A stretch of DNA of 64,000 bases from Devosia sp. (GTDB lineage Bacteria; Pseudomonadota; Alphaproteobacteria; Rhizobiales; Devosiaceae). Where the stretch lies: the NCBI RefSeq assembly GCF_025809055.1, contig NZ_CP075529.1, positions 558,001 through 622,000 of the forward strand. Reading direction: 5' to 3'. The notes beneath the pieces are model-generated. The model saw nothing but the letters and a program-made list of their open reading frames with translations, did not search any database and was not told the origin of the DNA. Positions 33,901 through 41,913 of the stretch are shown piece by piece (position 1 is the stretch's first letter; every line of letters begins with the position of its first letter). A program made the position numbers and the translations under genes.

Positions 33901-35131
33901 GGCTGATGTCGATGCATATACTGGCGCGCTCACGTTCGACCTGCCCGAGCCGGAAAAACCCATCGACTATTGGGGCAACGGTCGAGAAGGGCTCGAAGAG
34001 GACGCGCCGAAATTGCAGCGGACCATGGTCGACCGCGAATATCGCCTGCGCGACGGTGGCATTGCCACGGTCCCTGTCTACGAACCAGATGGAGCATGGG
34101 CGAAGCTATTGGTAGAGCAGGTCCGCGAAGAAGAGTTGTCGCAGTTCCTCGGTCGCCTCCGTCCCGTCTACCGCTCGGGTACTATACCAGTCTGGTACCA
34201 TGCCGGCCGCGCGCTACCGAAGAATGTCGTCATCGACGAGGTCATCGGCCTCGAAGATCTGGCGCGGCCATTCGGACGGTCGATCCCCGTGCTGCATGAG
34301 ATGGCCATCGGTGGATTTCTGGGCGGCGGCCGGCTGGGCCACTTCCACACGTCTGGTGTCAGCGATGCCGCGCTGGCGGCGACCGAGGAGCGGTTCCGCA
34401 ATTCCGAGCGCCTGCAGCGCGGTGTCGATGTCATCGAGTTCTCTGTCGATGGACAGAAGCACGTTGGCTTCGTGCCGGCGTGGTCGGGCGACGCGGCGGT
34501 AAAGGTCTCCGAAGTCTTTCATGAGCCGACCGACGTTCGAGTGACACGGCAGGCTCGCGTGCGGACGTTTGGCTTGCCGAGGGCCGACAAAGTCGATGAC
34601 GAGATCGGCGATGCCGCCAAGCGCACTGGCGAGTTCGACGAGGCGATGGGCATGATCACGACGCGCGTGCTCAAGGGCATGTTCACATACGACGACAAAA
34701 GGTCCGGCATCGTCTGGCAGGGCAGGGCTCAGGCGCCGCACTTCGTCGTCGCGGTCGAGCAGATGCAGAAAGCTGTCGCCGATTTGAACACCCCGGACGA
34801 TCCGCTGGCCGGCGTCGACGAGGACCATCTGATCCTCGACGGCATGACGGCCGAGATGATTGCGCCGATGCTCGAAAGTTACGACGACACCGTCGTCGAG
34901 GCGATCCTCGTCGCGGCGAAGGTCGCAGAACCGATCGCGGACGCGGTGCGAAAAGCGCGGACGCCAAAGCCGGCGCCGGCAGAGGTGACGTTCGGCAAGA
35001 CCGTGGCGGTACCGACGCCGGCGAACAGCGCCGATCCGGTGCCGGAGTTGCCTCCGAATGTCGTGCGGTTTAACCGACCGTTGTTCGGGATCAGGGGGAG
35101 TGTCAGGATTTTCGTGTGTGGTCGGGCATAA
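30944..35131 (+). CDS. Primase-polymerase / helicase replication protein, tail replaced by IS
   Basis: A 1395-residue protein. Residues about 45-245 are a bifunctional primase-polymerase domain: FGRIGLALHDRGWAVIP start, a catalytic WFCLDLDIL acidic pair near 137-142, and an IELKDDGTLITLYGRHH strand with its His. A helicase-like domain follows with Walker A KAPTGSGKTT near 498-507 and a Walker B GAVVIDEK near 675. This is the architecture of replication proteins of integrative elements and satellites. IS256 copy 1 begins at codon 1385: the last 11 residues come from the IS. The displaced native end resumes in frame at 36426 and stops at TAG 36474-36476, so only 16 native residues are lost and the protein is probably still active. 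Confidence 0.75.
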   Translation: MPKWQDPRGSKSPTAQARPSGGIVLKPTPHLPVWAPDPAFTFGRIGLALHDRGWAVIPQTDGRDGEDRKPGFHRMYVGTPHHGQIRYKNQYRMHEAMPDRQVVEMWAKGDGWRKNEKLKDLNVAGVTGDSPGTHGWFCLDLDILDRDLMRQVQEAADRRFGRTPLMRGRLSTPKAALFFKRKLGALRLKRKNFELLQPFGTEKQQIELKDDGTLITLYGRHHAQGEVYSWLREAEPFTMSPDQLPEADEEQIIQFIGDVHDLAGIVKYDSIRRDYGKALVQWFDTDVGEIRTPPMPKAISEAPVLTDTRRHWLLVRSKPWARYNAGIVAPIVGDSRAVDYAGVNAIAKALFDESVDYLDYTANDKLPPSTAMRVIREMIRGDATKIAAGAPDFAPIGTRRLNAESKKPEPKVRQGVVQYDDELSWLPPPKNRKRLPDDIYRRTDPDAAVAKTLALKPNDVETTARVSREIKAAIMQWLDAVWMFQNSSGDNLPPAHLLKAPTGSGKTTMTAKCLCEWKALHPDRKLKPILMLLPSYTNIDEIAGREDLGLWTKATEHRAADIIAEAGSGLHVAFFKGKLAAGCNQKEKVELLQAAGMPTSRLCKSDVMEEFEQDGEKVTTKVPRYCPFHPNNPELEDKDLACGAMKQLLELPVADLILSPHAFVTSNIPKALKDVVGAVVIDEKIWDKTFGVRKFPLRTFTAGRPEPEATKAEKKKGVDAKARFGSREFLGPIIAKAIEERTDIARAIVAVDHGKDRLDDVRWVTGALQRIVVEIHPDIPVTDLRAHVGKQKTKYLVDEHIAIGLLQERVNAISENVEVHGERDARIKLIDDGVNVCVSWRKKLNFGGCPVMWLDASGNAQILERIWGCEITIHDIDAPLLVKTVMIPDGSYAKSRLLPHRDDSSETVMAKAARQTLLREAISTLSIMHGDSAVVSGSAMSVRKHIFAGWQQPTNVHGMHFGAVRGLDFAKHHAAAFSIGQLEMPPADVDAYTGALTFDLPEPEKPIDYWGNGREGLEEDAPKLQRTMVDREYRLRDGGIATVPVYEPDGAWAKLLVEQVREEELSQFLGRLRPVYRSGTIPVWYHAGRALPKNVVIDEVIGLEDLARPFGRSIPVLHEMAIGGFLGGGRLGHFHTSGVSDAALAATEERFRNSERLQRGVDVIEFSVDGQKHVGFVPAWSGDAAVKVSEVFHEPTDVRVTRQARVRTFGLPRADKVDDEIGDAAKRTGEFDEAMGMITTRVLKGMFTYDDKRSGIVWQGRAQAPHFVVAVEQMQKAVADLNTPDDPLAGVDEDHLILDGMTAEMIAPMLESYDDTVVEAILVAAKVAEPIADAVRKARTPKPAPAEVTFGKTVAVPTPANSADPVPELPPNVVRFNRPLFGIRGSVRIFVCGRA

Positions 35132-36417
35132 TGGGTAAACAAGGAGTCCCATATGTCTCGACGCAAAGAGCCTGCCATCCCAAATGAACTTCTCGATCAG
35201 CTTCTGGCTGGTGGCGCTGCCAGTGCGGCCTTTGAGCAAGGCGGTTTGCTGGATTCGCTGAAGAAGGCGTTGACCGAACGCGCTTTGAACGCAGAGATGG
35301 ACCACCATCTGTCCGGCGAAGATGGCGCCGGCAACACGCGCAACGGTTATGGCCGCAAGACGGTGACGACCGAGACCGGCAAGCTTGAGATTGATGTGCC
35401 GCGTGATCGGCAGTCCAGCTTTGATCCGCAGCTGATTGCCAAGTACCAACGCCGCTTTCCAGGCTTCGACGACAAGATCGTGTCGATGTATGCCCGCGGC
35501 ATGAGCACCAGGGAGATCGCGGGCCACCTGCGCGACCTGTATGGTATCGATGTGTCGCCGGCCCTGATCAGTACGGTGACCGACGCTGTCCTCGATGAGG
35601 TTGCCACCTGGCAGCAGCGGCCGCTCGATCCGATTTACCCTCTGGTCTTTTTCGATGCCATCCGGGTCAAGATCCGCGACGAGGGCATGGTGCGCAACAA
35701 GGCGATCCATATCGCCCTGGGGGTGCGCGCCGATGGCGCCAAGGAAGTGCTGGGCCTGTGGCTCGAGCAGAATGAAGGCGCCAAGTTCTGGCTGCGGGTG
35801 ATGAACGAGCTCAAGAACCGCGGCACCGAGGATATCCTGCTGGCAGTCGTCGATGGCCTCAAAGGCTTCCCTGAAGCGATTACTGCCGTATTCCCCGAGA
35901 CGGTGGTTCAGACCTGCATCGTCCATCTGCTGCGCAACTCGATGGACTTCGTCTCCTGGAAGGACCGCAAGGGGTTGGCGAGTGCGCTCAAGCAGATTTA
36001 CCGCGCCACCGATGCCGACGCCGCCGAAAAGGCCCTGACGGACTTCGACGCCGGCTTCTGGGGCCAGCGCTATCCCGCCATCGGCCAGAGCTGGCGGCGC
36101 GCCTGGAGCGAGGTTATCCCGTTCTTTGCCTTCCCTGATGAGGTCCGCAGGATCGTCTACACCACAAACGCCATCGAGGCGCTGAACTCAAAGCTGCGGC
36201 GGGCGGTCAGGGCCAGGGGCCACTTCCCCAGCGACGATGCCGCCACCAAGCTGCTGTATCTGATCTTGAACCGGTCAGAGAAAGAGTGGAAAATGCCGCC
36301 ACGTGAGTGGTCCATGGCCAAGGCGCAGTTCGCCGTCATCTTCGGCGAGCGCTTCATTCGCGCCATGGCGGCGTAATAGTGCAATCGCCCGCCACACACG
36401 AAATTACTGACAGTCCC
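35096..36417 (+). mobile_element. IS256-family insertion sequence, copy 1
   Basis: A complete 1322-bp element. The ends are imperfect inverted repeats of about 26 bp beginning GGGAGTGTCAG on the left (35096) and GGGACTGTCAG when the right end is read inwards (36417). It is flanked by a direct 8-bp target repeat GGATCAGG at 35088-35095 and 36418-36425. It carries one transposase gene. A second copy, with the same length and identical transposase translation, is at 50400-51721 in the same orientation. Confidence 0.95.
35153..36376 (+). CDS. IS256-family transposase (copy 1)
   Basis: A 407-residue mutator-type transposase. The DDE catalytic set is visible: Asp in LVFFDAIRVKIRD, Asp in LLAVVDGLKGFPEAI, and Glu in YTTNAIEALNSKLRR. 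The N-terminal part has the PRDRQSSFDPQLI block typical of the family. It cuts and joins the ends of this IS and can act on both copies. AAGGAG precedes ATG 35153. The reading frame is intact. Confidence 0.95.
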   Translation: MSRRKEPAIPNELLDQLLAGGAASAAFEQGGLLDSLKKALTERALNAEMDHHLSGEDGAGNTRNGYGRKTVTTETGKLEIDVPRDRQSSFDPQLIAKYQRRFPGFDDKIVSMYARGMSTREIAGHLRDLYGIDVSPALISTVTDAVLDEVATWQQRPLDPIYPLVFFDAIRVKIRDEGMVRNKAIHIALGVRADGAKEVLGLWLEQNEGAKFWLRVMNELKNRGTEDILLAVVDGLKGFPEAITAVFPETVVQTCIVHLLRNSMDFVSWKDRKGLASALKQIYRATDADAAEKALTDFDAGFWGQRYPAIGQSWRRAWSEVIPFFAFPDEVRRIVYTTNAIEALNSKLRRAVRARGHFPSDDAATKLLYLILNRSEKEWKMPPREWSMAKAQFAVIFGERFIRAMAA

Positions 36418-36931
36418 GGATCAGGTTAGTGCCCAATTCATCGTCACGCTCAGATCAGCAGCGGCACCAGCCGTAGACGGTGATGTCTGACCGGCCAGAG
36501 TTGCCACTGATGCGCGCGAACGTGGCTGCTCCCCCAGATGGGTAGCGATGGCCGCTACTGAATAAGCCGACGATCAGCAACGCGCCCCAAAAGGGACATT
36601 TTGAAGTAGGTTGTCCCTTTCCTGATAGTTGCCACAGGCACGGCGCAGAGGCCACCGAGAAAACCGCTGTACTGCGATGCATTCTTCTGAAATTGCGACC
36701 GACGCCGGAAGTTCAATAATTGCAACTTTCAAAGGGGCCGCCGGACTTAGTCGGAGCGCCGCAGTTTGGCGATCTGGGCTCTTCGCCGATTTCCCCCTGT
36801 CGCTGCCGTTCCAAACCGCAATACACGGCTCACCTGTCTTAGGAACGCGGAACCAGCGAGGTCAAAGTGGTGAGCGCATCTTGATGCGGCCAGTTAACTT
36901 TGGGTTCCGATCTCAATTGGTCCAGACAAGT
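36418..36931. other. Gap with displaced gene end, no intact gene
   Basis: This stretch starts with the target repeat of IS256 and then the displaced 3' end of the replication gene (in frame to TAG 36474-36476). The rest, up to the LysR gene, holds no convincing gene. A 75-codon minus-strand ORF (36455-36682) has a hydrophobic segment and no recognisable domain, and is not called. An 8- to 9-bp inverted repeat AAAGGGACA / TGTCCCTTT lies near 36590-36620 and could be a decayed mobile-element end or a terminator. Confidence 0.5.
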
Positions 36932-37807
36932 CTATTCGGTTAAGTGCTCGCGCAGTAGAACAACAAACTCCTTAGCTATCTCGGAAAGTTCCTCAAAAGG
37001 TGGACGAAGTACGGCGATGTCGTAGTTGATCGTTGGAAGAAATGGCCTCTTTACGACGTTTCCAGAAAACGGGTTGCTTACTACTGGATCAATTATCCCC
37101 ACCCCGCATCCTGCTTCAACTAGCTCACACGCGGTAGAGAAAAATTCTGTTTCGGCGACCACATTCCATTTCGCGCCATACTTCGAGAACGCCGCGGCCA
37201 ATTGCTGGTATATGGGGTCTCCTCGAAAGAGGCTAACAAACGGCACTCCGTCCAGATCTGCCGGTGTGATAACTGCCTTCTCCGCAAGCGGGTGGTCCGG
37301 CGGTATCATGCACTGACACTCATAGGAAAAGACCTCCATGCGATTGCCGGGATAGTCGAGCGGCAGTTCGGCGATGGCTAGGTCAAATTGCTGGGTCGAA
37401 ATCAGCTGGCGCACCGTTTCGGACGGTCGTGAAATGATCTTTACCCTCACGTGGGGGCGATGCGCCGTGAACAGCGAAACGATACGCGGCAGAAGGCTGA
37501 TCGACATGCTTGCATAGGCGGCGATGGATAAATGGCCTCGCTGCCCCAGACGGATTTCCTCAGCCGCGTGAGACGCGCGTTCCAATGCCTCGACCGCACG
37601 ATGGGCATGGTCGTGAAACAGCCTTGCTTCAGGTGTGGGCTGCAATCGGCCTGACCGCCGGACAAACAGGAGGAAGCCCAGCTGCTCTTCCAGATTGGTG
37701 ATCGTGTGGCTGACCGCTGGTTGCGAAATACCCAGCATCTCTGCAGCACGGGTCATTGTACCGTGGCGCATCAAGGTGAGAAAGCATTCGAGTTGCCGAG
37801 TGTGCAT
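36932..37807 (-). CDS. LysR-family regulator of the divergent ABC operon
   Basis: A 291-residue LysR protein. The N-terminal winged HTH reads RQLECFLTLMRHGTMTRAAEMLGISQPAVSHTI; the C-terminal effector domain includes HLSIAAYASMSISLLP and AGCGVGIIDPVV. ATG 37807 is used because the upstream in-frame extension is not LysR-like. It is divergent from the ABC transporter operon at 37925 (117 bases between the starts), the classical arrangement for a regulator of its neighbour. The effector is probably a transported or degraded compound of that operon. Confidence 0.88.
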   Translation of the reverse strand: MHTRQLECFLTLMRHGTMTRAAEMLGISQPAVSHTITNLEEQLGFLLFVRRSGRLQPTPEARLFHDHAHRAVEALERASHAAEEIRLGQRGHLSIAAYASMSISLLPRIVSLFTAHRPHVRVKIISRPSETVRQLISTQQFDLAIAELPLDYPGNRMEVFSYECQCMIPPDHPLAEKAVITPADLDGVPFVSLFRGDPIYQQLAAAFSKYGAKWNVVAETEFFSTACELVEAGCGVGIIDPVVSNPFSGNVVKRPFLPTINYDIAVLRPPFEELSEIAKEFVVLLREHLTE

Positions 37808-37924
37808 GGCCAACAATAAGTTTTGTTTATATTTGGCGCAACCCAGATTATTTGCATTTTGGTACGTCTCATGGCTGCAATGCTCTGGCGCTGTCACATC
37901 CAGCGCCAATAAGGGAGAGAGACC

Positions 37925-39037
37925 ATGATGGACCCAAAGCCTTCACGCCGTTCGCTGCTGAAGTACGGTCTTGCAGCATCGGCCGTTTTGGCAACGCCGA
38001 GCATTCTGCGTGCTCAACAGACCCGGGAACTGACGATGCTGACCTGGGCGGGTCATGCGACCCCGGAGGTGATCGGACCTTTTGAAGAGGCCCACAACCT
38101 CCGCATCCGCGCCAAGGAATATGTCGGCGGGGACCAGATGCTGGCGCAGATCGCCCAGTCACCTGTTGGAACCTATGATGTTGTTTTGGCCGATTCCGAA
38201 TATGTCTCGCAGCTTTACCAGGCCGATTATATCGAACGCCTCGACCCGGAAGATTATCCGCTGGATGACTTCTTTCCCGAATTCGAGAAGTTCGAGGGCC
38301 ATTGGTACGAAGACGGCATGTACGCCGTCTTTTTGCGCTTTGGCTTTCTCGGCCTCTCGCACAATCTTGATGCCATCAGTGCCGAGCAGGCGCGCAGCTA
38401 TCGCGTGATGTGGGAAGATTCTGTTCGGAACAGGATCGGACAGTTCGATTGGCACCTGCCCAATTTCGGCGTGATGAGCCTGATCGAGGGCAATGCAGCA
38501 GCCTTCGACCTTTCCCAGGAGGCCTGGGATGGGGTTCAGGCCAGCGCCATGACGCTGCGTCCGCAGGTGAAGGGTTTTTATGACTATGGTGGCACGCTGT
38601 CGGCCCTGCGGTCTGGCGAGATCGTCGCGATGCCGGGAATCGGTGACTGGATCACCGGTGTTCTTCAGCGCGACGGCGGCAATGTCGCAACCACCATCCC
38701 CGAACAGGGCGGCCTGCAGTGGACCGAGTCACTGTCGATCGGCAAGGGCTCCCGCAATCAGGATCTCGCCAGGGAGTTCATCCGCTACATGCTGAGTCCC
38801 GAGGGCCAGGTGGCGACGGCAACCTTGCGTGCCTATCCGGCCATGGTGCCCACCCGAGGCGGCTGGGCCCTGCTTAACGAACTGCACCCTGCCGAGGCGG
38901 CGCGCCAGAACATGAACCTTGTCGGCGGCAATGCCCTTGATGAGATCCGGGCGGGGCGCATCCAGCTCCGGCGGCTTCCGGTGCACCAGTCTCTGGAAAC
39001 CTGGAACGACGCCTGGGTTCGCTACAAGAACGCCTGA
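37925..39037 (+). CDS. Tat-exported substrate-binding protein, PotD-like
   Basis: A 370-residue periplasmic binding protein of the spermidine/putrescine type. The N-terminus carries a twin-arginine signal, SRRSLLKYGLAAS, with cleavage near ILRAQQ. The mature part begins ELTMLTWAGHATPEV and continues with the YDVVLADSEYVSQL and MPGIGDWITGVL loops usual in this family. It delivers substrate to the adjacent permeases. The residues that bind polyamine amines are not clearly conserved to my eye, so the ligand may be a different nitrogen compound. ATG 37928 is an equivalent start. Confidence 0.85.
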   Translation: MMDPKPSRRSLLKYGLAASAVLATPSILRAQQTRELTMLTWAGHATPEVIGPFEEAHNLRIRAKEYVGGDQMLAQIAQSPVGTYDVVLADSEYVSQLYQADYIERLDPEDYPLDDFFPEFEKFEGHWYEDGMYAVFLRFGFLGLSHNLDAISAEQARSYRVMWEDSVRNRIGQFDWHLPNFGVMSLIEGNAAAFDLSQEAWDGVQASAMTLRPQVKGFYDYGGTLSALRSGEIVAMPGIGDWITGVLQRDGGNVATTIPEQGGLQWTESLSIGKGSRNQDLAREFIRYMLSPEGQVATATLRAYPAMVPTRGGWALLNELHPAEAARQNMNLVGGNALDEIRAGRIQLRRLPVHQSLETWNDAWVRYKNA

Positions 39038-39125
39038 GGGCGTCGGCCAATCCGCATTGGCGGTGCGCTGGCTCCGGCCAGGCACTGCCAATGCCGGGAT
39101 CTTTCCTCATGCTCAGGATCACCTG

Positions 39126-39992
39126 ATGTCTAGCTTTTCTCTGCATACGCGGCTGGGACGGCGTGCCTGGTTTTCGCTCTGGGCGGCGCCGATGCCGATC
39201 TGGTTCACGACCTTCTTTCTCGGGCCGCTGGCCCTTTTGATCGCGATCTCCTTCTGGTCCGTCCAGAACTATCGCTTGACCCCTGATTTCAGCGGCTCGG
39301 CCTGGCAATATGTGCTCGGCCTCGAGTTTTTATGGGCAACGTTCTGGCGAACCTATGGGTTGGCCCTACTCAGTGCCGTGCTCGTGTCCCTGTTGGCTTT
39401 CCCTGCCTCTTACGCCATGGCCTTTCTCGTGGCCCCGCGCCTGCGCCTCATGCTGCTCGGCCTCGTTCTGGCCCCATTCTTCACCAGCTATCTGGTCCGC
39501 GTCTATTCCTTGCAGGTGTTTCTGGCCGAAGGCGGGGTCCTGCCGCGGCTGACCGAGGGTCTGGGGTGGTCCGGCGCGAGCATGCTCAATACCTATCCCG
39601 CTTTGTTTCTGGGGCATGCAACACTGACGCTTCCCGTCGTGCTGGTGCTTCAGACGCTTGCGCTTGCCAATGTGGACCGGACCGAACTTTCGGCTGCGGC
39701 CAATCTTGGTGCGCGGCCTGTGCACGTTCTTTTCCGGGTGATCCTTCCCGCCGCCAGGGCAGGGCTCGCGCTGGGGGCGCTGTTCGCGTTCCTTTTGTGC
39801 TACGCGGAGTTCGTCAGCGCCACCTATCTGGGGGGAGGGCGCTTTCAGACCCTTCCCATCCTACTGACCGATCTGGTCCGCGGCGGCCAGCAGTGGCCAC
39901 GCGCTGCGGTGGTGTCGGTGCTGATGATCGCTGTGTTGCTGCTCACATCGCTGGCCGCGGTCCTGTGGGCCTATCGGCAGAGGGGGCGTTGA
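39126..39992 (+). CDS. ABC transporter permease, PotB-like
   Basis: A 288-residue inner-membrane permease with about six hydrophobic helices (WFTTFFLGPLALLIAISFW first; VLMIAVLLLTSLAAVLW last). The EAA loop appears as ELSAAANLGARPVHVLFRVILP, the coupling site for the ATPase. It pairs with the PotC-like permease, whose ATG overlaps this stop codon. ATG 39126 has AGGA upstream; a longer in-frame ORF starts inside the binding-protein gene and is not used. Confidence 0.88.
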   Translation: MSSFSLHTRLGRRAWFSLWAAPMPIWFTTFFLGPLALLIAISFWSVQNYRLTPDFSGSAWQYVLGLEFLWATFWRTYGLALLSAVLVSLLAFPASYAMAFLVAPRLRLMLLGLVLAPFFTSYLVRVYSLQVFLAEGGVLPRLTEGLGWSGASMLNTYPALFLGHATLTLPVVLVLQTLALANVDRTELSAAANLGARPVHVLFRVILPAARAGLALGALFAFLLCYAEFVSATYLGGGRFQTLPILLTDLVRGGQQWPRAAVVSVLMIAVLLLTSLAAVLWAYRQRGR

Positions 39993-40813
39993 TGGATCGC
40001 GATCTAAAACACGCCCTGCCTGCGTGGGTCTGGTTTGGTGGCCTGGGACTTGTCTTTGTCATCCTCTATGCCCCGATCCTCTCGGCCCTGGTCTTTTCGC
40101 TCAGCGCCGACCGGTTCCCCAGCCTCGATATCTCGGGATTGAGCACGCGCTGGTATGGGGATGTCCTTGCCGACCCGCGCAATGGAGCGGCTCTATCAAA
40201 CAGCCTTGTGATTGCCCTCGCCACGGCCCTCATCGCCACCACGCTGGGCTTTGCAGCGGCCTATGCCGACTTCCGGTTTCGCTTCTTCGGACAGCGTGCC
40301 ATCCTCGCCCTGGCTCTTTTGCCACCCACCGTGCCCGTCGTGGTTCTGAGCTTAGCCATGCTGGCCTACTTCTCGAGAGCCGGGATATCGGGCTCGGTGG
40401 CCGCCATCATTTTCGGGCACGTCGTTCTGGCAACCCCATTCGCAATGGCGATCTGTCGACTGCGATTGGAGCAGATGCCATCCGAACTCGAGATAGCGGC
40501 GCAAAATCTGGGTGCGGGTCCGGCCCGCGCCCTGGGCCTGATCGTGCTTCCCCATGTGGCTCCGGCGCTTGTGGCTGCCCTGCTCATCACCTTTGCCGTG
40601 TCGCTGGACGAGTATGCAATTGCCTGGTTCGTCGGCGGTTTGGAACAGACGGTTCCTGTCGTTGTTCTCAACACGCTGCAAGGACAGGTCAACCCAACAA
40701 TTCACGTGATCGGGACGCTGACCTTCACGGTCACGCTGACACTGGTGTTTGCTGCCCAGGCACTGCTGCTGCGCAAAGCTTCACCGACAAAACAGAACAA
40801 GGTGTCGACATGA
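39992..40813 (+). CDS. ABC transporter permease, PotC-like
   Basis: A 273-residue permease with six predicted helices and the EAA loop ELEIAAQNLGAGPARALGLIVLP. The last segments (FAVSLDEYAIAWFVGG) include the DEY-type motif usual in PotC-like proteins. ATG 39992 overlaps the previous TGA as TGATG. With the PotB-like protein it forms the membrane channel of the importer. Confidence 0.88.
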   Translation: MDRDLKHALPAWVWFGGLGLVFVILYAPILSALVFSLSADRFPSLDISGLSTRWYGDVLADPRNGAALSNSLVIALATALIATTLGFAAAYADFRFRFFGQRAILALALLPPTVPVVVLSLAMLAYFSRAGISGSVAAIIFGHVVLATPFAMAICRLRLEQMPSELEIAAQNLGAGPARALGLIVLPHVAPALVAALLITFAVSLDEYAIAWFVGGLEQTVPVVVLNTLQGQVNPTIHVIGTLTFTVTLTLVFAAQALLLRKASPTKQNKVST

Positions 40814-41913
40814 CCCAGCCCCTGCTTCAACTCGACAAGATTTCCAAAACCTACGGCCAATTCTCGGCGGTGAAGGGTATTGATCTCGTCATCGCCTCGG
40901 GCGAGTTCGTCGCCATCATGGGCCCCTCCGGCTGTGGCAAGACCACAACCCTGCGCATGATGGCGGGGCTGGAGGAGCCGAGTGAGGGCGAAATCCTGAT
41001 GCAGGGCCAGCTGATCAACGATCTGCCGGTGTGGCAGCGGGAGACACCGCTTGTGTGGCAGAATCTGGCCCTGTTTCCGTACATGACGGTTCAGGAGAAC
41101 ATTGAGTTCGGCCTGAAGATGCGCAAGGTCGCGGCGGCCGAGCGTCGTCGTCGTAGCGCCGAATGGCTGGAGCGGCTGGGCATTTCGGCCTTTGCGGACC
41201 GCAATGTTTCCAAGCTCTCGGGCGGTCAGCGCCAGAGGGTGGCATTGGCGCGCTGCCTTGTCCTTGAGCCCAAGATCCTGCTTCTGGACGAACCCTTGTC
41301 CGCTCTGGATACGCATATGTCCATCCGCATGCAGGGCGAGCTCAAGCGCCTCCAGCGAGAGCTGGGCATCACCTTCATCTATGTCACCCACAGCCATTCG
41401 GAAGCGTTTTCGCTGGCCGATCGTGTGGTCATCATGAATGGGGGCAAGATCGAGCAGCACGGCAGCCCACAGGATATCTTCCTGCGGCCCGCGACGCGGT
41501 TCGTGGCCCAGTTTGTCGGTGGCATCAGCATTTTCAGCGGGCCTGCCCGCCAGCACCGTGATGCCCACTCTGTCATCGAGAGCCAGGACGGGGTCCTGCA
41601 TTTGCCGGCGATGGACTCCAGGCTTGCCCCGGGGCCTGTCGATCTGGCCGTGCGCGCAGACCGGATTGCCGTCGCACCCCGGCCGACTGGCGCGACCAAC
41701 GAGATCTCCTGCACGCTGATGTCGGAGGAGTTCGCTGGCGCTGTCGTCAATCTCCATCTTGAGACATCTGCGGGAACTGCCATTGTTGCCCAGTTGCAGC
41801 AGCGCGATCTGGATCTTCTTGAGGCGCGCCCCGGGCAACCCGTGTTCGCCTCGTGGTCGCCGCAGGATGGCGTGGTGCTGGGAATGAACGGAAGCGGGGC
41901 GCCGGGACAATGA
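40810..41913 (+). CDS. ABC transporter ATPase, PotA-like
   Basis: A 367-residue ATPase. Walker A GPSGCGKTT is near 39, the signature LSGGQRQRVALARCL near 138, Walker B LLLDEPLSALD near 158, and the H-loop YVTHSHSEAF. The C-terminal third is a TOBE-type regulatory domain (DLAVRADRIAVAP). It powers the PotB/PotC pair. The ATG overlaps the stop of the permease gene as ATGA. Confidence 0.9.
   Translation: MTQPLLQLDKISKTYGQFSAVKGIDLVIASGEFVAIMGPSGCGKTTTLRMMAGLEEPSEGEILMQGQLINDLPVWQRETPLVWQNLALFPYMTVQENIEFGLKMRKVAAAERRRRSAEWLERLGISAFADRNVSKLSGGQRQRVALARCLVLEPKILLLDEPLSALDTHMSIRMQGELKRLQRELGITFIYVTHSHSEAFSLADRVVIMNGGKIEQHGSPQDIFLRPATRFVAQFVGGISIFSGPARQHRDAHSVIESQDGVLHLPAMDSRLAPGPVDLAVRADRIAVAPRPTGATNEISCTLMSEEFAGAVVNLHLETSAGTAIVAQLQQRDLDLLEARPGQPVFASWSPQDGVVLGMNGSGAPGQ

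Noticed and set aside
34214..35926. 570-codon ORF on the minus strand
   Set aside because: It crosses the boundary between the replication gene and IS256; the same IS part reappears in a similar ORF at the second IS copy, as expected for a shadow.
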